Source: Chitinophaga pinensis
GTDB taxonomy: Bacteria; Bacteroidota; Bacteroidia; Chitinophagales; UBA10324
Length of the DNA: 33,503 bases
Assembly (NCBI GenBank): GCA_945892775.1
Contig: CAMDDP010000033.1
Span: forward strand, 1-33,503
Direction: 5' to 3'
Shown here: piece by piece, positions 17,715 through 28,170 of the stretch
Numbering within the stretch: position 1 is the first letter of the stretch
Layout: the number at the start of each line of letters is the position of its first letter
Notes under the pieces: generated by a model
Database searches by the model: none
What the model was told of the DNA's origin: nothing
Seen by the model: only the letters and a program-made list of their open reading frames with translations
Made by a program: the position numbers and the translations under genes

Positions 17715-18491
17715 TTAGTTAATATCAAGTAACGATAAATCAAATGGACTACTAGCCATGGCGACTCTAATTGGGGAAGCCAAATTATTTTTATAAGCCA
17801 TTCTTCCTGCAAAAACAGCAAGTTTAAATGCTTCAGCCATAACAATTGGATTTCCAGCAATAGCAATTGCTGTATTGACCAATACAGCATCGGCCCCTAA
17901 TTCCATTGCAAATGCTGCGTGAGATGGAGCTCCAATTCCAGCATCAACTATTACAGGCACATTACTTTGTTCAATTATTATTTCAAGCATTGCACGAGTT
18001 TGCAAACCATTGTTTGAACCAATGGGCGAACCAAGTGGCATTACAGCGGCTGTTCCAACATCTTCCAATTTTTTACACAACACAGGATCCGCGTTGATAT
18101 ATGGAAGAACAATAAATCCAAGTTTTACTAATTCTTCTGTCGCTTTTAAAGTTTCAATCGGATCGGGTAATAAGTAGCGCGGGTCTGGATGAATTTCTAA
18201 TTTCAACCAATTTGTATGCAAAGCTTCACGAGCCATTTGAGCAGCGAGTACCGCTTCTTTTGCGTTTCGAACACCACTTGTATTTGGCAATAAATTAATC
18301 TGTGGCAAGTGAAGATGTTGCAACAACTCATCTTCTTCCTTCCATACATCTACACGCTTCAATGCAACAGTTACCATTTCAGTTCCGCTGGCAATAACAG
18401 AATTTTTCATTATTTCATTGGAGCCAAATTTTCCGGTTCCAAGAAATAATCTTGATGAAAATTCCCTTCCCGCGATTATTAATTTATCCAT
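17715..18491 (-). CDS. thiG: Thiazole synthase
   Basis: ThiG condenses deoxyxylulose phosphate, dehydroglycine and ThiS thiocarboxylate into the thiazole phosphate. The 258-residue protein has the (beta/alpha)8 features [30 protein letters not shown] and the Schiff-base lysine in WLKLEIHPD (K97). Phosphate-binding glycines follow in [30 protein letters not shown] frame starting two codons earlier would use TTG (18497); the ATG at 18491 gives [11 protein letters not shown] and is preferred. It overlaps the 3' end of thiE by 8 bases and is followed by thiH after one base, so translation of the three genes is tightly linked. Confidence 0.95.
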   Translation of the reverse strand: MDKLIIAGREFSSRLFLGTGKFGSNEIMKNSVIASGTEMVTVALKRVDVWKEEDELLQHLHLPQINLLPNTSGVRNAKEAVLAAQMAREALHTNWLKLEIHPDPRYLLPDPIETLKATEELVKLGFIVLPYINADPVLCKKLEDVGTAAVMPLGSPIGSNNGLQTRAMLEIIIEQSNVPVIVDAGIGAPSHAAFAMELGADAVLVNTAIAIAGNPIVMAEAFKLAVFAGRMAYKNNLASPIRVAMASSPFDLSLLDIN

Positions 18492-19134
18492 TTTCAATAA
18501 TTTTTTCTGTTTTAAATTTTTCCTGTAAACTTTTTACAGCTTCGCACCAATCATCATTTTGAGTAATGGCAGAAGATACCGCAACTCCATAAATTCCAAT
18601 TGACGAAAAAAATTCCACATCATCAGCTTTCACTCCACCAATTGCGTAAACAGGAATAGTTAGATTTTCATCTGAATATTCCTTCATTATTTTTTTAAAT
18701 CCAGTTTTGCCTAAAAAATCATTCAGATTAGTTTTTGTCTGGGTAAAACGAAACGGACCAAGACCAACATAATTTGCGCCAGCTTGTTGCGCTTTAATTA
18801 TATCATCAACGCTATGACAACTTGCGCCAATTAAAAAATCTTTTTTCAAAAAATTCCTTGCTGCCTGTACCGAACCATCTTCTTTTCCTAAATGAACTCC
18901 ATCCGCTTGAACTTCATTGGCGAGACTTGGGTTATCATTAATTATGAGTGTAACCTTGTATTCTTTGCATATTTTTTTCAATTTAATAGCTTCATCCAAA
19001 ACAGTTTTTGAGTATGGATTTTTATTTCTGTATTGAATCCATTTTACCCCAGCTTCGCAAGCTTTACGAGCAGCATCAAAATGATTTTGCTTGGCAGTTG
19101 CAGATGTAATAAACTGAATGCGCTCAAGCATCAT
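18484..19134 (-). CDS. thiE: Thiamine-phosphate synthase
   Basis: ThiE joins HMP pyrophosphate with thiazole phosphate to thiamine phosphate. The 216-residue TIM-barrel protein carries the full active-site set: IQYRNK (33-38), IINDNP (64-69), DGVHLGKED (78-86), [18 protein letters not shown] (124-134) and the phosphate-binding AIGGV (164-168). It is therefore the true synthase of the two ThiE/TenI proteins here. Two ATG codons lie side by side at 19134 and 19131; either is possible. It overlaps the end of thiD by 8 to 11 bases and thiG by 8 bases. Confidence 0.94.
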   Translation of the reverse strand: MMLERIQFITSATAKQNHFDAARKACEAGVKWIQYRNKNPYSKTVLDEAIKLKKICKEYKVTLIINDNPSLANEVQADGVHLGKEDGSVQAARNFLKKDFLIGASCHSVDDIIKAQQAGANYVGLGPFRFTQTKTNLNDFLGKTGFKKIMKEYSDENLTIPVYAIGGVKADDVEFFSSIGIYGVAVSSAITQNDDWCEAVKSLQEKFKTEKIIENG

Positions 19135-19897
19135 AACCGTAGTCGTTTATTTTAAAAGCGTGATGCCAACCAAGCAACCCATTGTCGCTTAAAATAAATT
19201 GTGCGACATATTCCTTTGCGAGTTTACAAGATTCAATTAATTTTTTTTCCAAAGCAATATTCGCAGCAATAGCCGATGAAAGCACACAGCCCGTTCCGTG
19301 CTTGGTATGCCTCATTCTTTCACCAGGAATTGCAATTGCATTTTCATTTGTAAAAAGTAAATCATCGCTTCGGCCAGATAATGAATGACCGCCCTTTAAC
19401 AACACGTTACAATATTTTGAAAGATAAAGCGCAGCCCTTCCTTCATCAGCAATTCCTGTTAACATTTTTGCTTCTGATATGTTCGGCGTTATAAGAAAAA
19501 TATTATTTATAGACGAAAGCCAATCGATTTTTGCAGAATGAAAATCATACCCACTGCTACTTTTAATTATTGGATCCCAAATAATTGAAATTTTTTTATT
19601 CTTGAAAAGAAGAAACTCAACTATATCATTTAACATCTCAGCATTGCGCACAATTCCAATTTTTGCAACGGTGGGACGATAGGCATCAAATAAAACTTTT
19701 AATTGATGAATAATCTGGTCGGTTGTGAGCCAGTCAATTTTTTCAATTTTATTTTCGTTCTGATAGGTAATAGCCGTACAAACACCTAAGCCATGTACAC
19801 GAAACTGCTCCATGGTTTTAATATCGGCCAACAAGCCGGCGCCCCCACTTGAGTCGAGCCCAGCTATGCTGAAACAGTATTTTCTAGTAGTTTCCAC
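19124..19897 (-). CDS. thiD: Hydroxymethylpyrimidine / phosphomethylpyrimidine kinase
   Basis: ThiD phosphorylates HMP and HMP phosphate to HMP pyrophosphate. The 257-residue ribokinase-fold protein has AGLDSSGGAGLLADIKTM near the start (12-29), WDPIIKSSSG in the middle, the VLLKGGHS strand and the anion-hole motif HGTGCVLSSAI (200-210). The start is GTG at 19897; there is no ATG before the first conserved motif, so the non-ATG start is needed. It overlaps the end of the preceding tenI-like gene by 34 bases, an unusually long overlap suggesting coupled translation. No ThiM (salvage kinase) is seen in the operon. Confidence 0.93.
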   Translation of the reverse strand: METTRKYCFSIAGLDSSGGAGLLADIKTMEQFRVHGLGVCTAITYQNENKIEKIDWLTTDQIIHQLKVLFDAYRPTVAKIGIVRNAEMLNDIVEFLLFKNKKISIIWDPIIKSSSGYDFHSAKIDWLSSINNIFLITPNISEAKMLTGIADEGRAALYLSKYCNVLLKGGHSLSGRSDDLLFTNENAIAIPGERMRHTKHGTGCVLSSAIAANIALEKKLIESCKLAKEYVAQFILSDNGLLGWHHAFKINDYGYDA

Positions 19898-20508
19898 TTA
19901 TCAAAAATTTTTATGAATTCTGCAACTGGACTTTGTGTGTGCCAGATACTTCCAACTAACGCACACCCCTTGAATCCAAATTCCTTCACCTTTTCCAACT
20001 TAGAATAATCAACTCCACCGAGTGCTATTACATTAAAAGTTGTTTTCTTTAAAGCAACTTGTAAAGTTTCATCATTAAAAGTGTTTTTATATCCAATTTT
20101 AGAAATACTATCAAAAATTGGACTGAGAAAAATATAAGTATACCCAGGGTTGTGTTTGAGTAAGCTATTGGGGGAATGATAAGAGGCGGTGATAGCAATA
20201 TCAGGTCTTTTAAATTTTATCCATTGCATCATGAACCATGAACGAAAAAAATTCTTCTTCCGATGTCGTTCTGTTAAATGAATTCCTTTTAATTTTAAAG
20301 GAACACATAACTCGTGATGGGAATGAATAACAATTCTATCCCTATAATTTTTATTAATTTTTTCAATATAAGTACGTAGCTCCTGCGTTGAATATTTTGG
20401 CTTTCGAATGTGCAATATTTCTAATCCGTTCTCAAATAGTTGATTTATAACTTCATGTTCATCCACAACATCTTTTGTATCACTCAGGACTATAATTGTT
20501 GAATTCAT
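19864..20508 (-). CDS. tenI: ThiE/TenI-family protein, probably thiazole tautomerase
   Basis: The 214-residue protein has the ThiE/TenI barrel outline: LHIRKPK (32-38), GIHLTE (75-80), FLSPIFDS (127-134), ALGGV (162-166) and GCALVGSIW. The ThiE pyrophosphate-binding ND pair is missing, replaced by IHSHHE (61-66), so it is unlikely to make thiamine phosphate. A histidine in ASYHS (H111) sits where B. subtilis TenI has its catalytic H122. TenI speeds aromatisation of the thiazole product of ThiG. The symbol follows this reasoning and the known thi-operon context in Bacteroides; exact activity is not shown. It lies 45 bases after thiC and overlaps thiD by 34 bases. Confidence 0.75.
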   Translation of the reverse strand: MNSTIIVLSDTKDVVDEHEVINQLFENGLEILHIRKPKYSTQELRTYIEKINKNYRDRIVIHSHHELCVPLKLKGIHLTERHRKKNFFRSWFMMQWIKFKRPDIAITASYHSPNSLLKHNPGYTYIFLSPIFDSISKIGYKNTFNDETLQVALKKTTFNVIALGGVDYSKLEKVKEFGFKGCALVGSIWHTQSPVAEFIKIFDKWKLLENTVSA

Positions 20509-20553
20509 ACTTATTTTTTAAAATTCTAAGAATATATTTTTTAAAAATTCTAA

Positions 20554-22491
<1,938 letters not shown>

Positions 22492-22505
22492 TTATAAAAT
22501 TGACA

Positions 22506-22709
22506 TCATCCACCTTGAGCTGCACGTATGATAATAATTTTATCATTTTCAGTTAATTGCTTATTACCCCAATCTTCTCCGGCAATTACTTCAGCATTTA
22601 CCGCCACAGCAATTCCTCGTTTAGTCCCCAAGGATAGATGTTGCAACAAATCGCGGAGAGAGCTTCCGTTTTGCAATTCCATGGGCTTATCATTAACAGT
22701 CAAATTCAT
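22506..22709 (-). CDS. thiS: Sulfur carrier protein ThiS
   Basis: ThiS is a 67-residue ubiquitin-fold carrier. Its C-terminal glycine is adenylated by ThiF and converted to a thiocarboxylate that donates sulfur to ThiG. The protein opens MNLTVNDKPMEL, has the typical KRGIAVAVNAEVI core and ends in RAAQGG, the required diglycine. It is the first gene after the TPP riboswitch, 68 bases from the end of the aptamer. Confidence 0.95.
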   Translation of the reverse strand: MNLTVNDKPMELQNGSSLRDLLQHLSLGTKRGIAVAVNAEVIAGEDWGNKQLTENDKIIIIRAAQGG

Positions 22710-22747
22710 TTTTCCTATTTTATTTAATAAATAATACCAGCTTTTGG

Positions 22748-22776
22748 AAAAAAATAAAAGAAATATTTTCTTTTAT
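22748..22776 (-). terminator. Possible attenuator hairpin between TPP aptamer and thiS
   Basis: On the minus strand ATAAAAGAAA and TTTCTTTTAT (22776-22767 and 22763-22754) form a perfect 10-base stem with a 3-base loop, followed by six T (22753-22748). It begins two bases after the closing P1 strand of the aptamer. The layout is that of a riboswitch-controlled terminator, but the stem has only one G-C pair, so its strength is doubtful. The switch may instead act on translation. Confidence 0.35.
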
Positions 22777-22777
22777 C

Positions 22778-22860
22778 AACTTTTCCCTACGCCGGCATTA
22801 TCCGTATCAGGTTTTAGGGTATGTTCTCAGTTTCGATTTTTTCGAAACACCCCTAAAGTT
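22778..22860 (-). promoter_or_regulatory. TPP riboswitch (THI element)
   Basis: Read on the minus strand the element contains the conserved blocks AGGGGTG, CTGAGA, ATACCC, AACCTGAT and GGATAATGCCGGCGTAGGGA in the right order. P1 is closed by AACTTT (5') and AAAGTT (3'), exact complements. An extra stem-loop, TTTCGAAAAAATCGAAA, forms the variable P3a arm. It sits between the divergent yceI gene and thiS and should shut down the thi operon when thiamine pyrophosphate is abundant. Confidence 0.97.
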
Positions 22861-22991
22861 TATACAAAAGTAATTTAAAGGAATCAACCTCAACATAAAT
22901 TTACTGAAAAAGTTATTCACGAATTACTCACAAAAAAACCTTTAATAAGAATGTTCGGTATAATTCATATTCAAAAATATACTTTTAACGG

Positions 22992-23558
22992 GTGAACATT
23001 AATGCTGTGAAAATACTCGTGTTAATTATAGGTTCAATTTTACTTGTCGCCTTTTCAAATACCAATTCAATTTATAAAATAACTGAGGGTGAAGTTGCTT
23101 TTTCTTCCGACGCTATCTTTGAAATCATTTCAGCCACATCTGTAAAACTAACGGGCGCACTAGACACCTCCACAAATAAATTTGCATTTTTTGTTCCCAA
23201 CAATTCTTTTGAGGGATTCAATAGTTTATTACAAAAAGACCATTTTAATGAGAGTTATTTAGAAAGCGAAAAAAATCCGCGTTCAATTTTTACAGGAAAA
23301 ATCATTGAAAAAATACACTATAATCTTCCAGGTGTTTATACCATTAGAGCAAAAGGCATATTAAATATTCATGGAATAGAACAGGAGCGAATAATAAAAT
23401 GTGAACTGACAATTGAAAAAGAAAAAATAAAAGTAGTAAGCAACTTCTCTATTTTTTTAGTTGATTATGATATTACTATTCCACGCATTGTATTTGATAA
23501 AATATCGCCTAAAATAAAAATAACCGTAACTGCAACGATGAAAACAAAAATAGAATGA
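22992..23558 (+). CDS. YceI-family lipid-binding protein, exported (first copy)
   Basis: YceI proteins form a lipocalin-like barrel that binds polyisoprenoid chains; the E. coli protein carries a quinone-type lipid. This 188-residue protein has a hydrophobic N-terminal export signal (about 6-22), then the family features YKITEGEVAFSSD, a LQKDHFNESYLESEKNPR motif, SIFTGKI and a final DYDITIPRIVFDKISPKIKI. The start is GTG, at 22992 or at 23007 (MKILVL...); no in-frame ATG fits. Its stop overlaps the kinase start by 4 bases (ATGA), tying it to the two-component genes. It is divergent from the TPP riboswitch operon. A second copy lies at 29005-29565 with closely similar motifs. Confidence 0.88.
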   Translation: MNINAVKILVLIIGSILLVAFSNTNSIYKITEGEVAFSSDAIFEIISATSVKLTGALDTSTNKFAFFVPNNSFEGFNSLLQKDHFNESYLESEKNPRSIFTGKIIEKIHYNLPGVYTIRAKGILNIHGIEQERIIKCELTIEKEKIKVVSNFSIFLVDYDITIPRIVFDKISPKIKITVTATMKTKIE

Positions 23559-26542
23559 AAAAATATTGTCGCTATTGTTTCATCTTACTACCAATCTTAT
23601 TGCTTCAGCAAATTACTGTTGCTCAAATTCCGTTTGTTCGCACAATTGAAATTGATAAAACAATTCAGGATATTAAAGTTCAGACAATAATTCAGGATAA
23701 AGAAAAGTTGATGTGGCTTGGGACCAACAAAGGGGTATATCAATACGATGGATCTTCCTTCAAACATCTTTCTATTAAAAATAAAAACGAAGACCTTTCT
23801 GTCACCTCCCTGTTCTGTGATAGCAAAGGAATTATTTGGATAGGTTTCAAAGAGGGGGCAATATTTTTTTATCAGAACGACTCCATGCAGTCATTTGATA
23901 TAGAAGAAGGTCAACCAAAAGAAGCAATAACAGAAATAGTTGAAGATACATTAGGAAACATTTGGTTTTCCACTTATGGAGAAGGGCTTTACCTATGGAA
24001 CAAAGAACATTTTTATAATTTTAATAAAGACGATGGACTAAATGATGAATCGGTATACTGTTTAGCAAGTGATAACAAAGGAAGGGTTTGGTGTGGCACT
24101 GATGGTGGCATTGCAGTTTGTTCATTCATAAATAATAAGAAAAAAGTTGTAAATTATACTACCCAAAATGGTCTAAGCGACAATATTATTAAGAAATTAA
24201 TTTGGGACAAAAAAGGGTTCCTGTGGTTTGGCACCGACAATTCCGGAATTGGCAAGCTATATCCTGATAGTGACAAAATAGAGATACCAGAAATATTTAA
24301 ATCGTGGAAAAATGGATCCATTGAATCAATGCTTTTAATGGAAAATGAAATATGGATTGGAACAAATGAAAATGGATTAATTGATTATGAATTTTCAGGA
24401 AATAAGAGAATAAGAAAATTTTTTGGCAATAATGGATTTAATTACCCCTATGTGCAATGTCTTTTTAGAGATGATGAAGGAAATATTTGGATAGCAAGCA
24501 AGGAGCATTTTAATCAGTCTCCCGGAGAAAGAATTGAATTTTTAAAAAAAATAAACGGCATCCCCTTTAAAAATATTAATGCTGTTCTAGTTGACCAAAA
24601 AAAAGACCTTTGGTATTCTGACGAAAATGGATTGCATAAAATCACTTTTTTAGCTGATGGAACAACAATCACTAAATTGTATGTCATTCCAGAATTAAAA
24701 TCAACATTTAAGATACTTTCAATTTATCAGGATGTATTTGGATTTATTTGGATTGGCACATTTGATAAGGGAATATTCAGAATTGATAATAAGACCGGAA
24801 ACTCAATTCATATTGACGACAAAAAAGGATTAACAACGCAAAGTATTTTATCCATTACAGGTCGACAAAGCACACTATGGCTAGCCTCTTTAGGAGGGGC
24901 TATAAAAATAAAATTAGGTGATGATGCACTTAACCTTAACTGTAAAACCCAAGTTGAATATATTAACTCAACAAACGGGTTAAATAACAATTTCATTTAT
25001 CAGATTTTGCAAGATCGAAAAGGTCGTGTTTGGTTTGCCCAAGACGGAAAAGGAATAAACATGCTTGATAAAAATGGCTTCCATCAATTTAATGAAGATG
25101 ATGACATTAAGGCGAAAACTTTTTTTTCAATTACTGAAGATATTAATGGTGGAATTTGGTTTGCATCAGCCGATAAAGGGCTGTATCGATATAAGAATGA
25201 ACAAGATTTTAACTACAATTTTTTAACTGGACAACAACGAGTTAAGAATTATAAGTTTTATCACTATGATTTGTCCAATGGTTTGCATAGCACACACATT
25301 ACAAGTGTTTGTGCTGATAATGTAGGAAATATTGCCATTGTTTATGATAAAGGAGTTGGACTCTTTAATCTTGATTTAGAAACATTTACTTGGTTAGAAG
25401 AGACAGATGGAATTGATAATGTTGATGCAGAATTAAATACTAGCTGCCTAGCCCCCAATGGAGTTATCTGGATAGCTGCCAGAAATCATTTCATTGCAAT
25501 AAATACTTCATTAGGAAAATTTAGAAAAGCCCCCTTCCTTTCTTTTAGCAAGATTACTGCTATGCTCGATCCCATTGATTTTAGTAGCTATCAAAAAATT
25601 CAAGCAAACAAAAACCACCTCACGTTTTCCTTTCAAGGCATTTGGTTCAGCAATCCAGCTGATGTAAATTATCAATATAAAATGGAGGGGCTTAATCGTG
25701 ACTGGATAAATACCCGTGATAAGTCTATAGTATTCCCTAGCCTTAATCCTGACAGATACACATTACGATTGCGCTGTTCTCGCACATCTGACTTTACAAA
25801 TAGCCCAGAAATAAATTATTCGTTTGTCATTCTTAATCCGATGTACTTACAATGGTGGTTTATAATTTTAATTATCTTTTTATTAATATCTGCAACATGG
25901 CTATTTTTAAAAATAAGAGACAATCGAATAAATATTGTTCAACGGCTCGAAAAAGAAAAGCTCGCATCACAATTTGAAACTTTAAAAAACCAGGTGAATC
26001 CACATTTCCTTTTTAATAGCTTTAATACGCTTGCTAATATTATTGATGAAGACAAAACAAAAGCGGTTGAGTACATAGAAAAACTCACTGATTTTTTTCG
26101 ACAGATATTAATCTATCGCGAAAAAGATTTAATCAATTTGGGAGAGGAATTACAAATTATTAACGACTATGTGTATTTACAACAACAAAGATTTGAAAGC
26201 GCTTTTAAAATCAACATTAATATTTCCGAATTTCAATCGCAACATTTTTTAATTCCTCCATTAGCGCTCCAATTGCTAGTTGAAAATGTAATAAAACACA
26301 ATTCACTAACAACAATTAGTCCGTTGATAATTGATTTGTATTTTGAAAAGGACCTCCTCATAATAAAAAACAACCTTCAACCCAAGTTAAACAAAGAACC
26401 ATCAACTGGTACCGGCTTAAAAAACATTACCCAAAGAATGGAAATGCTTGGATTGCCACCTCTTCAGATTGAAAAAACTAAAAATTATTTCATAGTTAAA
26501 TTAAAACTTGCTGAAAAGAATGACAAAAATCGTAATCATTGA
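23555..26542 (+). CDS. Propeller-sensor histidine kinase, LytS type
   Basis: The 995-residue protein has a signal peptide (to about 24), then a series of Reg_prop repeats (recognisable IWIG/IWF/VWCGT strands at about 52, 94, 135, 178, 222, 266, 310, 398, 440, 492 and 533) forming one or two beta-propellers. A Y_Y_Y domain (about 685-758), one membrane helix (about 765-786) and a cytoplasmic kinase of the LytS/His_kinase family follow. The phosphoacceptor is H817 in NPHFLFNSFNTL, the N-box is LLVENVIKHN (908-916) and a G-box is GTGLKNI (952-958). Such proteins sense ligands in the periplasm. Its stop overlaps the response regulator by 23 bases and its start overlaps yceI by 4 bases. No DNA-binding domain is fused, unlike the SusR/hybrid systems. 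Confidence 0.93.
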   Translation: MKKYCRYCFILLPILLLQQITVAQIPFVRTIEIDKTIQDIKVQTIIQDKEKLMWLGTNKGVYQYDGSSFKHLSIKNKNEDLSVTSLFCDSKGIIWIGFKEGAIFFYQNDSMQSFDIEEGQPKEAITEIVEDTLGNIWFSTYGEGLYLWNKEHFYNFNKDDGLNDESVYCLASDNKGRVWCGTDGGIAVCSFINNKKKVVNYTTQNGLSDNIIKKLIWDKKGFLWFGTDNSGIGKLYPDSDKIEIPEIFKSWKNGSIESMLLMENEIWIGTNENGLIDYEFSGNKRIRKFFGNNGFNYPYVQCLFRDDEGNIWIASKEHFNQSPGERIEFLKKINGIPFKNINAVLVDQKKDLWYSDENGLHKITFLADGTTITKLYVIPELKSTFKILSIYQDVFGFIWIGTFDKGIFRIDNKTGNSIHIDDKKGLTTQSILSITGRQSTLWLASLGGAIKIKLGDDALNLNCKTQVEYINSTNGLNNNFIYQILQDRKGRVWFAQDGKGINMLDKNGFHQFNEDDDIKAKTFFSITEDINGGIWFASADKGLYRYKNEQDFNYNFLTGQQRVKNYKFYHYDLSNGLHSTHITSVCADNVGNIAIVYDKGVGLFNLDLETFTWLEETDGIDNVDAELNTSCLAPNGVIWIAARNHFIAINTSLGKFRKAPFLSFSKITAMLDPIDFSSYQKIQANKNHLTFSFQGIWFSNPADVNYQYKMEGLNRDWINTRDKSIVFPSLNPDRYTLRLRCSRTSDFTNSPEINYSFVILNPMYLQWWFIILIIFLLISATWLFLKIRDNRINIVQRLEKEKLASQFETLKNQVNPHFLFNSFNTLANIIDEDKTKAVEYIEKLTDFFRQILIYREKDLINLGEELQIINDYVYLQQQRFESAFKININISEFQSQHFLIPPLALQLLVENVIKHNSLTTISPLIIDLYFEKDLLIIKNNLQPKLNKEPSTGTGLKNITQRMEMLGLPPLQIEKTKNYFIVKLKLAEKNDKNRNH

Positions 26543-27299
26543 AGACGAAAAACCCGCCGCGAAGCGCCTATTCAAATTAGTAAAACAAATTGCCCCTCAG
26601 GCTGAATTAATTAAACATTTAGAATCGGTTAAAGATTCAGTAAAATGGTTGAATGAAAACAATCCCCCTGATTTAATTTTTATGGATATTGAATTAGCTG
26701 ACGGAAGCAGCTTTAATATTTTTAAGGAAATTAAAATCAATTCCCTAATAATATTTACCACTGCCTTTAACCAATTTGCTATTAATGCCTTTAAAGTCAA
26801 TAGTATTGACTACCTTTTAAAGCCTATAAAAATTAATGACCTCGAAAAAAGTTTGCAAAAATTTTATTCCATTCAAAAAAACAATAATAGCGTTGACTAT
26901 TCAATGCTATTAAAAAAATTAGTGCAAAAAGAGTATCAAAAAAGAATTGTTATCAGATATGCAGATGTGATTAAAACTGTTGACATTGAAAATATTGCCT
27001 TCTTTTATACTGAGGAAAAATACACCTACCTATTTACTTTCGACAGCCAACGGTATCCGATAGATTTTACATTAGATCAACTTGATCATATAGTTAATCC
27101 TAAAAATTATTTTAGAATAAACAGGCAGGTCATTATCAATTTTAAAGCCCTTGAAAAAATGATTGCCTATTCAAAAGCGAGAGTTAAAATTATTCTAAAA
27201 CCACAACCTTCGTTTGAAACTATTGTTAGCACAGAACGCTCACCTTATTTTAAAGATTGGCTGATTGGAATGTCTGACTCATTTAAAATTGATGTTTAA
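26520..27299 (+). CDS. LytTR-family response regulator
   Basis: The 259-residue protein has a receiver domain (1-115) with the acidic pocket IIEDE, the phosphoacceptor D56 in FMDIELADG, the switch Thr in FTTAF and K101 in LLKPI. A C-terminal LytTR DNA-binding domain (about 145-250) carries the FFYTEEKYTYLFT and YFRINRQVIINFKAL motifs. The cognate kinase is directly upstream and its end overlaps this start by 23 bases. A longer frame would need TTG at 26508; ATG 26520 gives the classic MTKIVIIEDE. The nearest likely targets are the genes that follow and the yceI genes on either side. Confidence 0.94.
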   Translation: MTKIVIIEDEKPAAKRLFKLVKQIAPQAELIKHLESVKDSVKWLNENNPPDLIFMDIELADGSSFNIFKEIKINSLIIFTTAFNQFAINAFKVNSIDYLLKPIKINDLEKSLQKFYSIQKNNNSVDYSMLLKKLVQKEYQKRIVIRYADVIKTVDIENIAFFYTEEKYTYLFTFDSQRYPIDFTLDQLDHIVNPKNYFRINRQVIINFKALEKMIAYSKARVKIILKPQPSFETIVSTERSPYFKDWLIGMSDSFKIDV

Positions 27300-27365
27300 T
27301 TCTCATTGACCCTATTTTATTTCCCATTCAACTACTTTAAATCATATAATTAACCCATACCAACT

Positions 27366-27373
27366 TACTTTTG
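27366..27373 (+). promoter_or_regulatory. TAnnTTTG-type -7 element
   Basis: TACTTTTG fits the Bacteroidota -7 consensus TAnnTTTG exactly and lies 11 bases before the ATG of the first cytochrome-like lipoprotein gene, so the leader would be only about 5 bases. A convincing TTTG element at -33 is absent. A near-direct repeat, CAACTACTTT (27329-27338) and CAACTTACTTT (27361-27371), with 32-base spacing could be a LytTR operator; it is unproven. Confidence 0.3.
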
Positions 27374-27384
27374 AGCAAGATAAA

Positions 27385-28062
27385 ATGATGAAGAAAATAA
27401 TTATTCCAATACTATTTTTTTGTTCGCTATTAATAGCATTAATTTCTTGCAAACACTACTCTTCTATTAACACAATAGATAAGCCCATAGTCGTTAATAC
27501 ATGCGACAAAGATTCTGTATACTTTGATTTGCAAATTTTACCAATATTCGCTGCTAATTGTGCTCAATCAGGATGTCACAACGCAACCTCCCATAAAGAC
27601 GGCTATGTTTTAGATAACTATGGAAACATTATGTCAAAAGGTATAACTCCATTTCAACCTTCAGATGGAGATATTATTAATAGTATTTTAGATGGAGAAA
27701 TGCCTAAAGGAAGCCCTAATCTTGAGCCCGAGCAAATTGCTTTAATTCAATTATGGATTCAACAAGGCTGTCAAAACAATCATTGTGATGGCTTGTGTGA
27801 TACCGCAAATGTTACTTATAGCGGAACCATAGCTCCTATAATTCAAACCTTTTGCAATGGCTGTCATGATGCAAGTACTCATAATGGTGGCGTCCGTTTA
27901 GACTCTTACTCCTATTTAAGTACACTAGCATTAAGTGATAGCCTATATAATTCTATAACAGCTAATGGAGTTAATTTAATGCCTAAAGGAGGTCAGGCAC
28001 TACTAAATTGTCAAATTGATGTAATAAGAATTTGGATAAATGCTGGGGCGCCAAACAATTAA
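27385..28062 (+). CDS. Cytochrome c-like lipoprotein, two heme-type domains
   Basis: The 225-residue product has a lipobox ALISC (C22), so it should be an envelope lipoprotein. Two similar domains follow. In domain 1 the heme attachment site is CAQSGCH (C59, C64, H65), a CxxxCH spacing, and in domain 2 it is CNGCH (C157, C160, H161), the canonical CxxCH. Each ends with the same MPKG motif (M106, M199) that could supply the second heme ligand, followed by the WIQQGC / WINAGAPNN ending. Extra cysteines (C129, C134, C138, C209) may form disulfides. It begins 85 bases after the LytTR gene. A weak hairpin (AATT-TTCAA/TTGAA-AATT, 28057-28083) lies over the stop. Confidence 0.8.
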   Translation: MMKKIIIPILFFCSLLIALISCKHYSSINTIDKPIVVNTCDKDSVYFDLQILPIFAANCAQSGCHNATSHKDGYVLDNYGNIMSKGITPFQPSDGDIINSILDGEMPKGSPNLEPEQIALIQLWIQQGCQNNHCDGLCDTANVTYSGTIAPIIQTFCNGCHDASTHNGGVRLDSYSYLSTLALSDSLYNSITANGVNLMPKGGQALLNCQIDVIRIWINAGAPNN

Positions 28063-28170
28063 TTCAACACTATTGAACTAATTTTAATTTTGAATCTTAA
28101 TACTTTTTATTATTCTTACAACAACCCCCACCACCAATAAGAAATAAAATCACCCCATAGGATTAATAGT

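Noticed and set aside
17714-17890. 59-codon N-terminal extension of thiH
   Set aside because: It is a shadow of thiG in another frame, rich in Leu/Ile/Trp; ThiH family length and the TAA-A-ATG junction favour 17713.
22908-22935. DnaA-box-like TTATTCACG and TTACTCACA before yceI
   Set aside because: Two mismatches each to the consensus in AT-rich DNA; not enough to call a site.
26508-26519. TTG start for the LytTR regulator four codons earlier
   Set aside because: ATG at 26520 gives the standard receiver-domain N terminus MTKIVIIEDE.
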